Below are positions 17,701 to 26,635 of a stretch of DNA of 64,000 nucleotides, one piece after another. The stretch is taken from contig CAIRUC010000068.1 in assembly GCA_903881665.1 (NCBI GenBank), positions 1 to 64,000 on the forward strand, read 5' to 3'. Position 1 is the first letter of the stretch; each line of letters opens with the position of its first letter. Both the position numbers and the translations under genes were made by a program. A model generated the notes under the pieces. The model had not been told where the DNA came from. It was given only the letters and a program-made list of their open reading frames with translations, and did not search any database. The DNA is from an uncultured Bacteroidota bacterium (GTDB taxonomy: Bacteria; Bacteroidota; Bacteroidia; AKYH767-A; OLB10).

Positions 17701-19020
17701 TTAGTGATGATTCGCCATTCTCATTTCAGCTGCTTCACGCATTGCCTCTTCGATATCCTCCACTTCAACAGGAATAGCCGACATTAAATCAACAGGCTCT
17801 TTAGTGGTTATCAAAATATCATTTTCGATACGAATACCCAATCCTTCTTCAGGAATATAAATACCTGGTTCACATGTAAACACCATACCTGCTTTCATTG
17901 GTTGGTAACGATTACCGATATCATGCACATCGAGCCCTAAGAAATGCGAAGTCCCATGCATAAAATATTTTTTATACAAAGGCATTTCTGGATTTTGTTT
18001 TTTCACTTCATCTTTATCGAGCAAACCGAGACCGATTAATTCGCCCTCCATAATTTTACCCACTTCAAAATGATAATTCTCGATAATATTTCCCGGCACC
18101 AACATCGCTTTTGCTTGTTTCATAACTCTTAAGCAAGCATTATAAACATCACGTTGACGTTCGGTATATAATCCGTTTACAGGAATAGATCTCGATAAAT
18201 CTGCAGCATAATTTGCATACTCTGCACCGAAATCGAGTAAGATCACATCACCATCATTACAAACATTATTATTATCGATATAATGCAACACATTCGCATT
18301 TTTTCCTGATGCAATGATTGGAGTATAGGCGTGACCGGTAGCACGTTTACGAATAAATTCATGCGTGATTTCAGCTTCAATTTCGTATTCCATCACTCCA
18401 GGTTTTACGAAACGCAAAACGCGACGGAAAGCCTTTTCAGTAATATCGATTGCGCGCTGCAATAACTTAATTTCAAAATCACTTTTCACCGCTCTTAAAT
18501 CGGCCATAATAGACCCTGAACGCAGAAACTCATGGCCTGGGTAACGATTTCGCATGTCGTTAGAAAAACGCAATTCCTTATACGGAACTTCACTAGAAAA
18601 ACGATCATTCTCATTTAAGTTCACATACACATTTGAGCAATGATTCATTAGCATTGGAATAATACTTCCAATATCTTCGGTCCAAAAGATACTCTGAACG
18701 CCAGAAGTAGCACGAGCCTCTTCTTTCGTGTATTTATGTCCTTCCCAAATTGCAATGTGCTCATTCGTTTTACGAACGAACAAGATCTCTCTGTACTTTG
18801 GAAGTGGGGCATCGGGGAATATGACCAATAAAGTTTGCTCCTGGTCGATACCTGAAAGGTAAAACAAGTCGGGATGTTGATGAAAAACAAAGTTCTGATC
18901 TGCAGAACGAGGCATTTCATCGTTAGCGTTAAAAAATGCGATAGAGCCCGGCTTCAACTGAGCTTTAAAACGTTCACGATTTTCGATGAACAGTTGCGAT
19001 TCGATTGGAAGGTATTTCAT
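17701..19020 (-). CDS. Xaa-Pro aminopeptidase (aminopeptidase P, M24B)
   Basis: This metallopeptidase removes the first residue from peptides with proline in position 2. An N-terminal creatinase-like domain (FNANDEMPRSADQNFVFHQH, FYLSGIDQE) precedes the pita-bread M24 domain. The metal ligands are seen in order: LLDFGAEYANYAADLSRSIP (two Asp), HGTSHFLGLDVHD (His), FTCEPGIYIP (Glu) and IRIENDILIT (Glu). Length 439 fits. Start: ATG 19020 gives the family-typical MKYLPI; ATG 19035 is in frame and closer to the -7 box. The protein has no signal peptide and should be cytoplasmic. It stands alone between the hairpin and the sdh promoter region. Confidence 0.93.
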   Translation of the reverse strand: MKYLPIESQLFIENRERFKAQLKPGSIAFFNANDEMPRSADQNFVFHQHPDLFYLSGIDQEQTLLVIFPDAPLPKYREILFVRKTNEHIAIWEGHKYTKEEARATSGVQSIFWTEDIGSIIPMLMNHCSNVYVNLNENDRFSSEVPYKELRFSNDMRNRYPGHEFLRSGSIMADLRAVKSDFEIKLLQRAIDITEKAFRRVLRFVKPGVMEYEIEAEITHEFIRKRATGHAYTPIIASGKNANVLHYIDNNNVCNDGDVILLDFGAEYANYAADLSRSIPVNGLYTERQRDVYNACLRVMKQAKAMLVPGNIIENYHFEVGKIMEGELIGLGLLDKDEVKKQNPEMPLYKKYFMHGTSHFLGLDVHDIGNRYQPMKAGMVFTCEPGIYIPEEGLGIRIENDILITTKEPVDLMSAIPVEVEDIEEAMREAAEMRMANHH

Positions 19021-19049
19021 AATCGTTGGATACATTGTATTTGAGATGA

Positions 19050-19057
19050 CGAAACTA
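19050..19057 (-). promoter_or_regulatory. Promoter -7 element of the aminopeptidase P gene (TAGTTTCG)
   Basis: It is a TAnnTTCG variant on the minus strand, 14 bases before ATG 19035 and 29 before ATG 19020. Confidence 0.5.
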
Positions 19058-19303
19058 CAAAAAAGAAATTCGAAAGAAAACGAGAATGACTTAATTCATC
19101 CGGAACCTATGTTTTGGCCATAAATCACCTTTAAATGCTCTTCGTTACGTCATGAATTACATTAAACCTCTGCTTTTTTATCGACAATCACTGGTTTAGC
19201 TGTTCACTAAGTAATGTATATGACTGAACCAATAGACTTTATGACATTTATTAGAATGACTCTAAATATTACCTATTTTACTTGCTGCTTGAATTGTCGA
19301 AGC

Positions 19304-19311
19304 TAAATTTG
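19304..19311 (+). promoter_or_regulatory. Candidate promoter of the sdhCAB operon (TAAATTTG)
   Basis: A TAnnTTTG box has a TTG at 19282-19284 spaced 19 bases upstream, the arrangement expected for a Bacteroidota -33/-7 pair. It predicts a leader of about 40 bases before the ATG at 19358. Confidence 0.5.
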
Positions 19312-19357
19312 TGCTCCTTTAAAACCCGTATTAAATACAACTGTTATAACATTCGCT

Positions 19358-20179
19358 ATGAGTAAATTCTTCGAATTCCTGAATTCATCGGTTGGCCGCA
19401 AGTGGTTAATGGCCTTCACCGGTTTATTCTTATGCCTGTTTGTGCTGGTGCACATGTCAGGAAATCTGCAATTATTTAAAAATGATGGCGGAAAAGCATT
19501 CAACCAATATGCTGTATTCATGACCACTTTCCCTTTAATCAAGGCAGTGTCGTACGTGAATTATTTATTAATTTTATTACATGCGTTGAACGGATTCTAT
19601 CTCGTGAATAAGAATCGCAAAGCGCGTCCGGTAAAATATGCTGGTGCAAAAAGTGATGCAAGCGCCTCTTGGTCGTCTCGCAATATGGGATTATTAGGAA
19701 CAGTTTTATTGGTATTCATTATTATTCACATGGGACATTTCTGGAGAGAATTCCACTTCGTTCCTATGGAAGCGAAGCAGTATATCACTAAAATCGGAGA
19801 TATTCCTTCATCGGGAGCTGCATTTGATACTGTAATAACAATCCAGGCGAAAGACTTCAAAGAGCCTAGACATTACACTATCAACCAGCAAGACATGAGT
19901 GGTCGCATGGCTACTTACGAAGTTGTTGAGTTAAAAGACTTATATGGAGAAGTAGCAGAAGCGTTTAAATCGCCTCTATACGTAGCCTTCTATGTATTGG
20001 CAATGATTGCATTATCCTACCATCTTGCGCATGGATTTCAGAGTGCATTCCAGACTTTCGGAATTCGATCTAAGACCTATGCCCCAGTCATTAAAGGACT
20101 AGGAAATCTACTATTTGCCATTATCATTCCGGCCTTATTTGCTGCAATGCCCCTTTACTTTTTATTCATTAAACACTAA
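19358..20179 (+). CDS. sdhC: Succinate dehydrogenase cytochrome b subunit (b558 type)
   Basis: This is the membrane anchor of complex II, which binds heme b and reduces quinone. The 273-residue protein has five hydrophobic helices, including WLMAFTGLFLCLFVLVHMSG, YLLILLHALNGFYLV, LLGTVLLVFIIIHMGHFW, VAFYVLAMIALSYHLAHGF and LLFAIIIPALFAAMPLYFLF. Conserved His residues in these helices (LVHMSG, IHMGHF, YHLAHGF) are the heme ligands of the single-subunit b558 family used by Bacteroidota and Bacillus. It is first in the sdhCAB operon, 15 bases ahead of sdhA. Confidence 0.93.
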   Translation: MSKFFEFLNSSVGRKWLMAFTGLFLCLFVLVHMSGNLQLFKNDGGKAFNQYAVFMTTFPLIKAVSYVNYLLILLHALNGFYLVNKNRKARPVKYAGAKSDASASWSSRNMGLLGTVLLVFIIIHMGHFWREFHFVPMEAKQYITKIGDIPSSGAAFDTVITIQAKDFKEPRHYTINQQDMSGRMATYEVVELKDLYGEVAEAFKSPLYVAFYVLAMIALSYHLAHGFQSAFQTFGIRSKTYAPVIKGLGNLLFAIIIPALFAAMPLYFLFIKH

Positions 20180-20194
20180 GAAAGAACATCGACT

Positions 20195-22108
20195 ATGACG
20201 CTCGACTCAAAAATACCGGCAGGTCCATTATCAGAAAAATGGGACCGTCATAAGTTTAATCTAAAGCTTGTAAATCCGGCGAATAAACGCCGCTACGATG
20301 TTATCATTGTAGGAACAGGATTAGCGGGAGCTTCGGCAGCTGCTTCTCTTGCTGAATTAGGATACAATGTAAAAACCTTTTGCTTTCAAGATAGTCCGCG
20401 TCGCGCACACAGTATTGCGGCTCAAGGAGGTATTAATGCTGCTAAGAATTACCGTAACGACGGTGACAGCGTTTACCGTTTATTTTACGATACTATTAAA
20501 GGTGGTGACTACCGTGCTCGTGAGGCGAACGTTCATCGTTTAGCGCAAGTGAGTGTGAACATCATCGACCAATGCGTTGCGCAAGGTGTTCCATTTGCAC
20601 GTGAGTACGGCGGATTACTCGACAACCGTTCGTTCGGAGGAGCTCAGGTATCGCGTACATTCTATGCAAAAGGGCAAACGGGACAGCAATTATTGTTAGG
20701 AGCTTACAGTGCGATGAACCGCATGGTGGGATCGGGACAAATTAAGAGTTACACTCGTCATGAGATGTTAGAAGTAGTAATGGTAGGTGGACAGGCACGC
20801 GGAATTATTGCGCGCGACATGGTTACCGGCGAAATCGAACGTCACAGTGCACATGCAGTAGTACTTTGTACTGGTGGATACGGAAACGTATTTTACTTAA
20901 CAACATATGCTCGCGGATCGAATGCAACAGCGATTTGGAGAGCGCATAAAAAAGGAGCTTTCTTCGGAAACCCTTGTATGACGCAAATCCACCCTACTTG
21001 TATTCCGGTTTCGGGCGATCACCAATCAAAATTAACGTTGATGTCGGAGTCGTTACGTAACGACGGACGTATTTGGGTGCCAAAACAAAAAGGAGATCCT
21101 CGTACGCCGGCAGATATCCCTGAAGACGATCGCGATTACTACTTAGAAAGAAGATATCCATCGTTCGGAAACTTAGTGCCACGCGATATTGCATCACGTG
21201 CTGCAAAAGATATGTGCGACAAAGGATTCGGAGTAGGTAAAACAGGATTAGCGGTATATCTTGACTTCAGCGATGCAATTAACCGATTAGGAGAAAAAGC
21301 AGTTGAAGCGAAGTATGGTAACTTGTTTGACATGTACAAACAAATCACCGGCGACAATCCTTATAAAACACCGATGATGATTTATCCTGCGGTTCACTAT
21401 ACAATGGGTGGACTATGGGTAGATTATAACTTAATGACTACCATTCCGGGCTTATATGCTTGCGGAGAAGCGAACTTCAGCGACCACGGAGCTAACCGTT
21501 TAGGAGCTTCAGCGTTGATGCAAGGATTAGCTGACGGATATTTCGTGTTACCATACACCATCGGAGATTATTTAGCGGGTGTTGAGCGTAAGCCAATTGC
21601 CAACGACACTCCTGAATTTATGGAAGCAGAACAATTAGTAAAAGACAGATTACAAAAACTTCTTTCCATTAAAGGAAATAAAACAGTCCATGAATTTCAC
21701 CGTGAGTTAGGATTAATCATGTGGAATCACTGTGGTATGGGACGTAATGAGCAAGGCCTTAAAGACGGGATTGTGAAGATGAAAGCATTACGTGAAGAAT
21801 TCTGGAAAGATCTTTTAGTACCGGGCACCGACAACGAATTAAATCAGAATTTAGAGAAAGCGGGACGTGTTGCCGATTACCTTGAATTAGGAGAGTTAAT
21901 GATGGTTGATGCGCTTGAAAGAAAAGAAAGTTGCGGCGGTCACTTCCGTGAAGAATACCAAACACCGGAAGGAGAAGCGTTACGTGACGACGACAATTTC
22001 TCTTATGTAGCGGCATGGGAATACAAAGGTGATAACCTAGCACACCAACTACACAAAGAAGTACTTGACTATGAATTTATACAACGTTCACAGCGCTCTT
22101 ACAAGTAA
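20195..22108 (+). CDS. sdhA: Succinate dehydrogenase / fumarate reductase flavoprotein subunit
   Basis: It oxidises succinate to fumarate (or the reverse) using covalently bound FAD, on the inner side of the membrane. The FAD-binding motif [11 protein letters not shown] lies near residue 40. The [15 protein letters not shown] segment contains the histidine that binds FAD. The active-site regions THPTC-like (QIHPTCIP), PRDIASRA and [12 protein letters not shown] are all present. Length 637 fits the Bacteroidota form. It lies between the cytochrome b and iron-sulfur genes, and the short gaps indicate one transcript. Confidence 0.96.
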   Translation: MTLDSKIPAGPLSEKWDRHKFNLKLVNPANKRRYDVIIVGTGLAGASAAASLAELGYNVKTFCFQDSPRRAHSIAAQGGINAAKNYRNDGDSVYRLFYDTIKGGDYRAREANVHRLAQVSVNIIDQCVAQGVPFAREYGGLLDNRSFGGAQVSRTFYAKGQTGQQLLLGAYSAMNRMVGSGQIKSYTRHEMLEVVMVGGQARGIIARDMVTGEIERHSAHAVVLCTGGYGNVFYLTTYARGSNATAIWRAHKKGAFFGNPCMTQIHPTCIPVSGDHQSKLTLMSESLRNDGRIWVPKQKGDPRTPADIPEDDRDYYLERRYPSFGNLVPRDIASRAAKDMCDKGFGVGKTGLAVYLDFSDAINRLGEKAVEAKYGNLFDMYKQITGDNPYKTPMMIYPAVHYTMGGLWVDYNLMTTIPGLYACGEANFSDHGANRLGASALMQGLADGYFVLPYTIGDYLAGVERKPIANDTPEFMEAEQLVKDRLQKLLSIKGNKTVHEFHRELGLIMWNHCGMGRNEQGLKDGIVKMKALREEFWKDLLVPGTDNELNQNLEKAGRVADYLELGELMMVDALERKESCGGHFREEYQTPEGEALRDDDNFSYVAAWEYKGDNLAHQLHKEVLDYEFIQRSQRSYK

Positions 22109-22149
22109 TCAACCTTAACAATACCACGATTTAAAAAATACTTCCGATC

Positions 22150-22908
22150 ATGAGTGGAAATATGAATTTAACTTTAAAAGTTTGGAGACAGAAAAACGCT
22201 TCAGACACGGGCCGTTTAGAGTCTTATCCGGCAAAAAATATATCACCTGACATGTCGTTTTTAGAGATGTTAGATGTAGTAAACGAAGATCTAATTAAAG
22301 AAGGTAAAGACCCTATCGCATTTGACCATGATTGTCGCGAAGGGATTTGCGGGATGTGCAGTATGTACATCAACGGACGAGCGCATGGACCTAACAAAGG
22401 GGTTACTGCTTGTCAGTTGCACATGCGTAGCTTCAAAGATGGCGACATGATTATTATTGAACCATGGAGAGCGGCGGCATTCCCTGTATTACGCGATTTA
22501 ATTGTTGATCGTACTGCGTTAGAGAAAATCCAACAAGCAGGAGGATTCGTAAGTGTAAACACAGGATCTGCTCCTGACGCAAACGCTATTCCGGTACCAA
22601 AATGGAATGCTGACGAAGCATTTAATGCAGCAGCATGTATTGGATGCGGAGCATGTGTAGCAGCATGTAAAAACTCATCGGCGATGTTGTTTATGTCGGC
22701 TAAAGTATCGCAATATGCTTTATTACCACAAGGAAAAGCGGAAGCTAAGATGCGTGTAACAAACATGCTAAAAGTACACGACGAACAAGGATTCGGAGCT
22801 TGTACAAACACAGAAGCATGCGAAGCTGAATGTCCGAAAGGAATTTCTGTAAGCAATATTGCACGCATGAATCGTGAGTATGCGGCGGCGATGTTGGCCG
22901 GCGAGTAA
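22150..22908 (+). CDS. sdhB: Succinate dehydrogenase / fumarate reductase iron-sulfur subunit
   Basis: It carries electrons from the flavoprotein to the quinone site through three iron-sulfur clusters. The [2Fe-2S] ligands are in [15 protein letters not shown] with a later Cys (TACQLH). The ferredoxin-like [11 protein letters not shown] and the later [15 protein letters not shown] bind the [4Fe-4S] and [3Fe-4S] clusters. Length is 252 residues. It is the last gene of the operon, and a strong composite hairpin follows 8 bases after the stop. Confidence 0.96.
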   Translation: MSGNMNLTLKVWRQKNASDTGRLESYPAKNISPDMSFLEMLDVVNEDLIKEGKDPIAFDHDCREGICGMCSMYINGRAHGPNKGVTACQLHMRSFKDGDMIIIEPWRAAAFPVLRDLIVDRTALEKIQQAGGFVSVNTGSAPDANAIPVPKWNADEAFNAAACIGCGACVAACKNSSAMLFMSAKVSQYALLPQGKAEAKMRVTNMLKVHDEQGFGACTNTEACEAECPKGISVSNIARMNREYAAAMLAGE

Positions 22909-22916
22909 TAAAAGGA

Positions 22917-23029
22917 CATAAAAAAAGCCTCGGATACTTCGTTCTGAAAAATTTTCAAAATCCTCATTTACGCTCTGTAAACTCCGGTTTTGAAAAATTT
23001 TCAAGCCTCGTCTGCGAGGCTTTTTTATG
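22917..23029 (+). repeat. Palindromic element, copy 1, with terminator stem (after sdhB)
   Basis: The outer arms CATA(6-7)GCCTCG and CGAGGC(T6)ATG pair with one bulged A and form a terminator for sdhCAB. Inside, 22946-22962 pairs with 22986-23002 with one A-A mismatch and one G-U. The apical stem TTTAC / GTAAA (22967-22971 / 22977-22981) closes a GCTCT loop. The core TGAAAAATTTTCAAAA appears on both sides in inverted form. A second copy lies 123 bases downstream. Confidence 0.75.
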
Positions 23030-23049
23030 CCCTTTTGAGTTCTATTACT

Positions 23050-23140
23050 GCCTCAGATAATTCGTTCTAGAAATTTTTCAAAATCCTCATATTGACGAAT
23101 AGTCAACACTCCGGTTTTGAAATTTTCCAAGTTTCGTCTG
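23050..23140 (+). repeat. Palindromic element, copy 2, without the terminator stem
   Basis: It matches copy 1 at its ends and shoulders (GCCT-AGATA-TTCGTTCT, TTTCAAAATCCTCA, CTCCGGTTTTGAAA, TTCGTCTG). Its centre differs: the apical stem is TTGAC / GTCAA (23092-23096 / 23102-23106) with a GAATA loop. One base pair of the stem has changed on both sides (T-A to G-C) relative to copy 1. There is no outer GC stem and T run, so it is not simply a terminator. Confidence 0.7.
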
Positions 23141-23170
23141 AAAAGATATAAGAAGCACAAAAAAACAATT

Positions 23171-23210
23171 AAAGAAGACCCCTGTCGAATATAATCGGCG
23201 GGGGTTCTTT
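23171..23210 (+). terminator. Hairpin with T-rich 3' arm upstream of the Kazal gene
   Basis: AAAGAA-CCCC-TGTCGA pairs with TCGGCG-GGGG-TTCTTT around a 6-base loop, with a 2-base bulge, and ends in a T-rich run. It closes the sdhB downstream region. It could also act as a leader hairpin, but the Kazal promoter lies after it. Confidence 0.6.
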
Positions 23211-23230
23211 CTTTTAGCTCTTTGCTATCG

Positions 23231-23238
23231 TATATTTG
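23231..23238 (+). promoter_or_regulatory. Promoter -7 element of the Kazal gene (TATATTTG)
   Basis: An exact TAnnTTTG box ends 5 bases before the ATG at 23244. Confidence 0.6.
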
Positions 23239-23243
23239 TAAGT

Positions 23244-23750
23244 ATGAAAAGGACTCTGTTTCGTCTAACCCTTATTTTAAGCATTTTGCTGCAATCGAAA
23301 AGCAGTATGGGGCAACTGGCTTGTCAGGATCCTAATCGTCCGGCTCAGCCTACGTATTCTTGTCCCGGCGACTATCGTCCTGTTTGTGGTTGCGACGGAA
23401 ATACGTACCGAAACGATTGCTTTGCTTATTACAAAGAAGGTTTGAATAATTACACCGACGGAAGTTGCGCATCGTTCGATTTTGATATCACACCTAATAC
23501 TGCAACCTACGAATTGAATCTTCAAATCTTTCGTAAAATCGGAGGCTATGTACTAATTACCATTTACACAACACCATTAGGTTATAGAGAAAGCGAGTTT
23601 CAAGTGTATATTCCCGGTGCGGGCTCTACCGGAGGATATGCTTATCCCTATCCTATCGACGTGAGTAATTTGAACGGAGGAGTTTACATCATCGAAGTCG
23701 TATCGGATGGAGATAAGCAAGTAAAGAAATTTTTTAAGTATAGGGTTTAA
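23244..23750 (+). CDS. Secreted Kazal-type protease inhibitor domain protein
   Basis: A signal peptide (MKRTLFRLTLILSILLQ, cleavage near SMGQ) is followed by one Kazal domain. The cysteine pattern is visible from CQDP through YRPVCGCDGNTYRNDCFAYYKEG to GSC, which matches the family core PVCGxDGxTYxNxC. Kazal domains bind and block serine proteases in the extracellular space. The second half (residues 85-168) looks like a T9SS-type sorting domain (NGGVYIIEVVSDGDKQVKKFFKY), so the inhibitor would be displayed on the cell surface. The target protease is unknown. It is a single-gene unit with its own promoter and a shared terminator. Confidence 0.85.
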   Translation: MKRTLFRLTLILSILLQSKSSMGQLACQDPNRPAQPTYSCPGDYRPVCGCDGNTYRNDCFAYYKEGLNNYTDGSCASFDFDITPNTATYELNLQIFRKIGGYVLITIYTTPLGYRESEFQVYIPGAGSTGGYAYPYPIDVSNLNGGVYIIEVVSDGDKQVKKFFKYRV

Positions 23751-23772
23751 AAAACTACGCATTCCTAAAATA

Positions 23773-23804
23773 AAAAAAGCACAACCATACAGTTGTGCTT
23801 TTTT
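23773..23804. terminator. Bidirectional terminator between the Kazal and LamG genes
   Basis: A perfect 13-bp inverted repeat (AAAAAAGCACAAC / GTTGTGCTTTTTT) with a 6-base loop lies between two converging genes and has A and T runs on its two sides. Confidence 0.85.
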
Positions 23805-23822
23805 ATTTATTGCAAAAGAAAT

Positions 23823-24779
23823 TTATTCTTTCACCATCTTAAGTCCCTTAACCGCTTTATCGCTTGTTTCGAAATAATAAACGCCGGCTGCAAAGTTCGA
23901 TAAATTAACAGCGACAATTTCGTTGTCGATTGTTCCCGTTGAAATGATTTTACCAAGTTGATCAACAATATCAAATTGCTTTCCAACAAATGTATTATTC
24001 AGTTTTACGTTTACATTTCCTTTAGAAGGAATTGGAAAAACACTATACGATTGGTTCGCGTTTATATCGTTTAATCCTGTTGTTGTGCTGTTGTAAAGTG
24101 CAGTAATTTCTAATTGCGTTAAGGCTCTTGTCCATACTCCTACATCATCAAGCAATCCAGCATAATATCCTCCGGCAAATCCGCGTCCTACATAAAATCC
24201 CATATTTGCTGCGGTAGTTCCTGTATAGGTGAAGTTAGTCGACGATTGCAACATTCCATCGCGGTATAAATTCATCACACCGTTATTGTAAGTAGCAACT
24301 ACATGCATCCAAGCCCCGATTGTATCCGGACAAGTTGTCCATATCCAAGCCGATTGTTGTTTATTGCAACCAAACTGAACGTCAGATGGCCCTTGAACGA
24401 TAGAGATGAAATTAGCTGACGTATTATTTCCATTCATCAATGCAATACCTGCTAAAGGTTGTGTCGATTTCTTTTCCCATACCGAATACGTAAACTGACC
24501 GGTTTGAGAAAACGTAAAGCTGGGAGCAGTAATTTGCAACCAATTTGATGAACCATTAAAGGATGCTGCTGCAGCAGCGGTTCCAAATCGGTCGGCAACG
24601 AATGTAGCTCCATAGTTACCTAATGTATTGTTATGGTTGCTGGCATCGTTTCCGTTTGAATTAAACGGATACCAAGCTACTAATCCTGTTGTTGGGACAT
24701 AAGAAGGCACCTGCGCATTCGCGTTAAGCGCCGCAATCAAGGGCACAGTGCATAAGAAGCTACGTAGAAGATTTTTCAT
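23823..24779 (-). CDS. LamG-domain protein with T9SS sorting domain (paralogue 1)
   Basis: Signal peptide MKNLLRSFLCTVPLIAALNANAQ is followed by a concanavalin/LamG-like domain (AWYPFNSNGNDASNHNN, FSQTGQFTYSVWEK, DDVGVWTRALTQLEITALYN) and a C-terminal T9SS type A domain (YSVFPIPSKGNVNVKLN, AAGVYYFETSDKAVKGLKMV). LamG domains usually bind glycans or proteins, so this is probably a cell-surface binding protein. Start is the ATG at 24779. Paralogue 2 at 25598-26551 has the same layout and close sequence, and an unrelated gene lies between them. Confidence 0.85.
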   Translation of the reverse strand: MKNLLRSFLCTVPLIAALNANAQVPSYVPTTGLVAWYPFNSNGNDASNHNNTLGNYGATFVADRFGTAAAAASFNGSSNWLQITAPSFTFSQTGQFTYSVWEKKSTQPLAGIALMNGNNTSANFISIVQGPSDVQFGCNKQQSAWIWTTCPDTIGAWMHVVATYNNGVMNLYRDGMLQSSTNFTYTGTTAANMGFYVGRGFAGGYYAGLLDDVGVWTRALTQLEITALYNSTTTGLNDINANQSYSVFPIPSKGNVNVKLNNTFVGKQFDIVDQLGKIISTGTIDNEIVAVNLSNFAAGVYYFETSDKAVKGLKMVKE

Positions 24780-24829
24780 GGATAGGTATTTGTGGAATAA
24801 AAATACCAAAATCCCGCTTTATTTCAAAA

Positions 24830-25411
24830 TCAGCGTGCCGTAACGGTCGAAACAAAAAGTCGTAATTCAGCAAAAAACTGAGAGAACTCAATCTCAAAAT
24901 CAGCATAATGTTCCACCAAATATTGAGGCGAATTTTCCATCCCCGACTCGAACTTTGTCCTGCGCGACAATCCTTTCAGCGCTCGCTCTATCCCCTCCAC
25001 TTCACGGTAGTTATACAACCAATTTTGAGGCACCATATACGACAACATATACTTTGTTCGCTCGGGAAGGATATGCTCATGATCGTTGAGTAATTGGTAT
25101 GAGTCATTTGCAAAATCGCTCAAAGAAAGATGATGATAATGCGCCCAATTCTTCGCCAGATAATGATCGTAAAAAACATCCACTATAACAGTTGCGTATT
25201 TCCGAAAATGAGGACGCAGTCGAGCTTTGCTGATTTCTACTACCGGATGATGATCGGTAAACTCATCAATCATACGATGTAATTTTATTCCGTCGATAAT
25301 TGCAGGCGAAAAAGAATCGATGGCACTGCCCTTCACATGGTCGGCAATAAAATTCCCGATCATCAAATGAGGATCGTTATTGCTGGGATAGAGGTGGGCG
25401 AGGTAATTCAT
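24830..25411 (-). CDS. Acyl carrier protein phosphodiesterase (DUF479 / AcpH family)
   Basis: The 193-residue protein begins MNYLAHLYPS and has the family segments GNFIADHVKG, GIKLHRMIDEFTDHHP and VDVFYDHYLAKNW. AcpH removes the 4'-phosphopantetheine arm from acyl carrier protein and uses metal ligands from these His/Asp-rich helices. It acts in the cytoplasm. The gene is between two LamG paralogues on the same strand. Its ATG is 186 bases downstream of paralogue 2, so it may share a transcript or use its own weak promoter. Confidence 0.85.
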   Translation of the reverse strand: MNYLAHLYPSNNDPHLMIGNFIADHVKGSAIDSFSPAIIDGIKLHRMIDEFTDHHPVVEISKARLRPHFRKYATVIVDVFYDHYLAKNWAHYHHLSLSDFANDSYQLLNDHEHILPERTKYMLSYMVPQNWLYNYREVEGIERALKGLSRRTKFESGMENSPQYLVEHYADFEIEFSQFFAELRLFVSTVTAR

Positions 25412-25552
25412 GAAAAAAAATGATTATAGATGATATGCTATAGATGATCGATGGTTCCGAAATATACTAACAAATTTCGTTTCCCCATAAAAGCATTACT
25501 TACTATGAGTGGTTACTTGTGTTTTTGCAATTCCGAAAAAAATCAAGAAAAA

Positions 25553-25587
25553 AAAACGCCGATTAACAGTTTGTTGATCGGCGTTTT
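25553..25587 (-). terminator. Terminator of LamG paralogue 2
   Basis: A 16-bp inverted repeat, AAAACGCCGATTAACA / TGTTGATCGGCGTTTT, has a 3-base loop and one G-U pair. It lies just downstream of the 25598 stop and has a T run on the minus strand. Confidence 0.8.
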
Positions 25588-25597
25588 GATTTGCAGT

Positions 25598-26551
25598 TTA
25601 TTCTTTTACAAATTTTATTCCCTGGACTGACTTATCTGACACTTCAAAATAATACATTCCCGAGGCGATTTTAGAGATATCGAGTTTTTGATTTTGGTTG
25701 GCAACAACACCATTTATAACAGTATTTCCATCCATATCAACAATTGAATAATTGCTACCGATTAATCCTGCAGCAAGTTCAACTACGACTTCATTTTTTG
25801 CTGGATTTGGATAAATAACACCGGCTTTCGGCTTATTATTTTCAGCAATTCCTGTTGTTGAACTATTATACAAAGCAGTGATTTCAGTTTGCGTTAACAC
25901 TCGATTCCAGATTCCTAAATCATCAATCATCCCAGTATAATAATTTCCAGAAACTCCTCTTCCAACATAAAGCGGCATATTAACCGCATTAGTAGCTGTA
26001 TAAGTAAAATTTGTATTGGTTTTAAATACTCCATTTTCATAAAAGCGCATAATACCGTTTGTATAGGTTGCTACTAAATTCACCCAAGAGTTTAATGTAT
26101 CAGGTGCGGTAAGCCAAATCCATGCTGACTGTTGTTTGTTCACTCCAAAGCGCAACATAGGATGCCCTTGAATCAAAGAGATAAAGTTCCCTGAGGTAAT
26201 ATTACCAATCATCATAGCAACTCCATCAGAGGTTTGAGCACCTTTATTGAGCCAGATACTATAAGTAAATGCTCCTGTTTGAGAAAAAGTAAAGGACGGC
26301 ATATTATTTTGCATCCAAGTTGCACCGTTAAAGTTAGCGCAAGCAGAAGGATTTCCGAAACGATCAGTTAAAAAAGTAGCTCCATAATTACCTAAGTTAT
26401 TTAGGTTTGAGCTAGCATCATTTCCATTATTATTAAATGGATACCAACTTAACAACCCATTGGAAGGTACATAAGAAGGGATTTGAGCATTCGCATTAGA
26501 GGCAATACATAAAAAAACAATTGCAATAATTTTATTAATACTTGCTTTCAT
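25598..26551 (-). CDS. LamG-domain protein with T9SS sorting domain (paralogue 2)
   Basis: It has the same three-part layout as the 23823-24779 gene: a signal peptide ending NANAQ, a LamG-like domain (SWYPFNNNGNDASSNLNN, FSQTGAFTYSIWLN, IDDLGIWNRVLTQTEITALYN) and a T9SS type A tail (AGVIYPNPAKNEVVVEL, SGMYYFEVSDKSVQGIKFV). The two proteins align nearly end to end with small gaps. The sorting domains are less alike than the LamG parts, which suggests that selection holds the binding domain. Ligand is unknown. Confidence 0.85.
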   Translation of the reverse strand: MKASINKIIAIVFLCIASNANAQIPSYVPSNGLLSWYPFNNNGNDASSNLNNLGNYGATFLTDRFGNPSACANFNGATWMQNNMPSFTFSQTGAFTYSIWLNKGAQTSDGVAMMIGNITSGNFISLIQGHPMLRFGVNKQQSAWIWLTAPDTLNSWVNLVATYTNGIMRFYENGVFKTNTNFTYTATNAVNMPLYVGRGVSGNYYTGMIDDLGIWNRVLTQTEITALYNSSTTGIAENNKPKAGVIYPNPAKNEVVVELAAGLIGSNYSIVDMDGNTVINGVVANQNQKLDISKIASGMYYFEVSDKSVQGIKFVKE

Positions 26552-26635
26552 GATAGAGTTATTTTGAATTTACAACAAATATGTAAAAAAAATACTTTGC
26601 AGCAAAACACACCACAATATTTTTATAAAAAAAAA

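Larger units (their letters stand above)
19036..19357. other. Intergenic region with divergent promoters (pepP-like gene / sdhC)
   Basis: These 322 bases hold no credible coding frame. The left end carries the -7 box of the aminopeptidase gene, and the right end a candidate sdhC promoter. The middle is AT-rich with no clear hairpin, repeat or riboswitch-like structure that I can see. Confidence 0.6.

Noticed and set aside
19036..19357. Possible small RNA or riboswitch ahead of sdhC
   Set aside because: No stable hairpin or conserved riboswitch core is visible; only promoter-like boxes could be supported.
25425..25448. Direct repeat TATAGATGAT twice, 14 bases apart, upstream of the ACP phosphodiesterase gene
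   Set aside because: It is short and AT-rich and matches no known operator. Chance is a good enough explanation.
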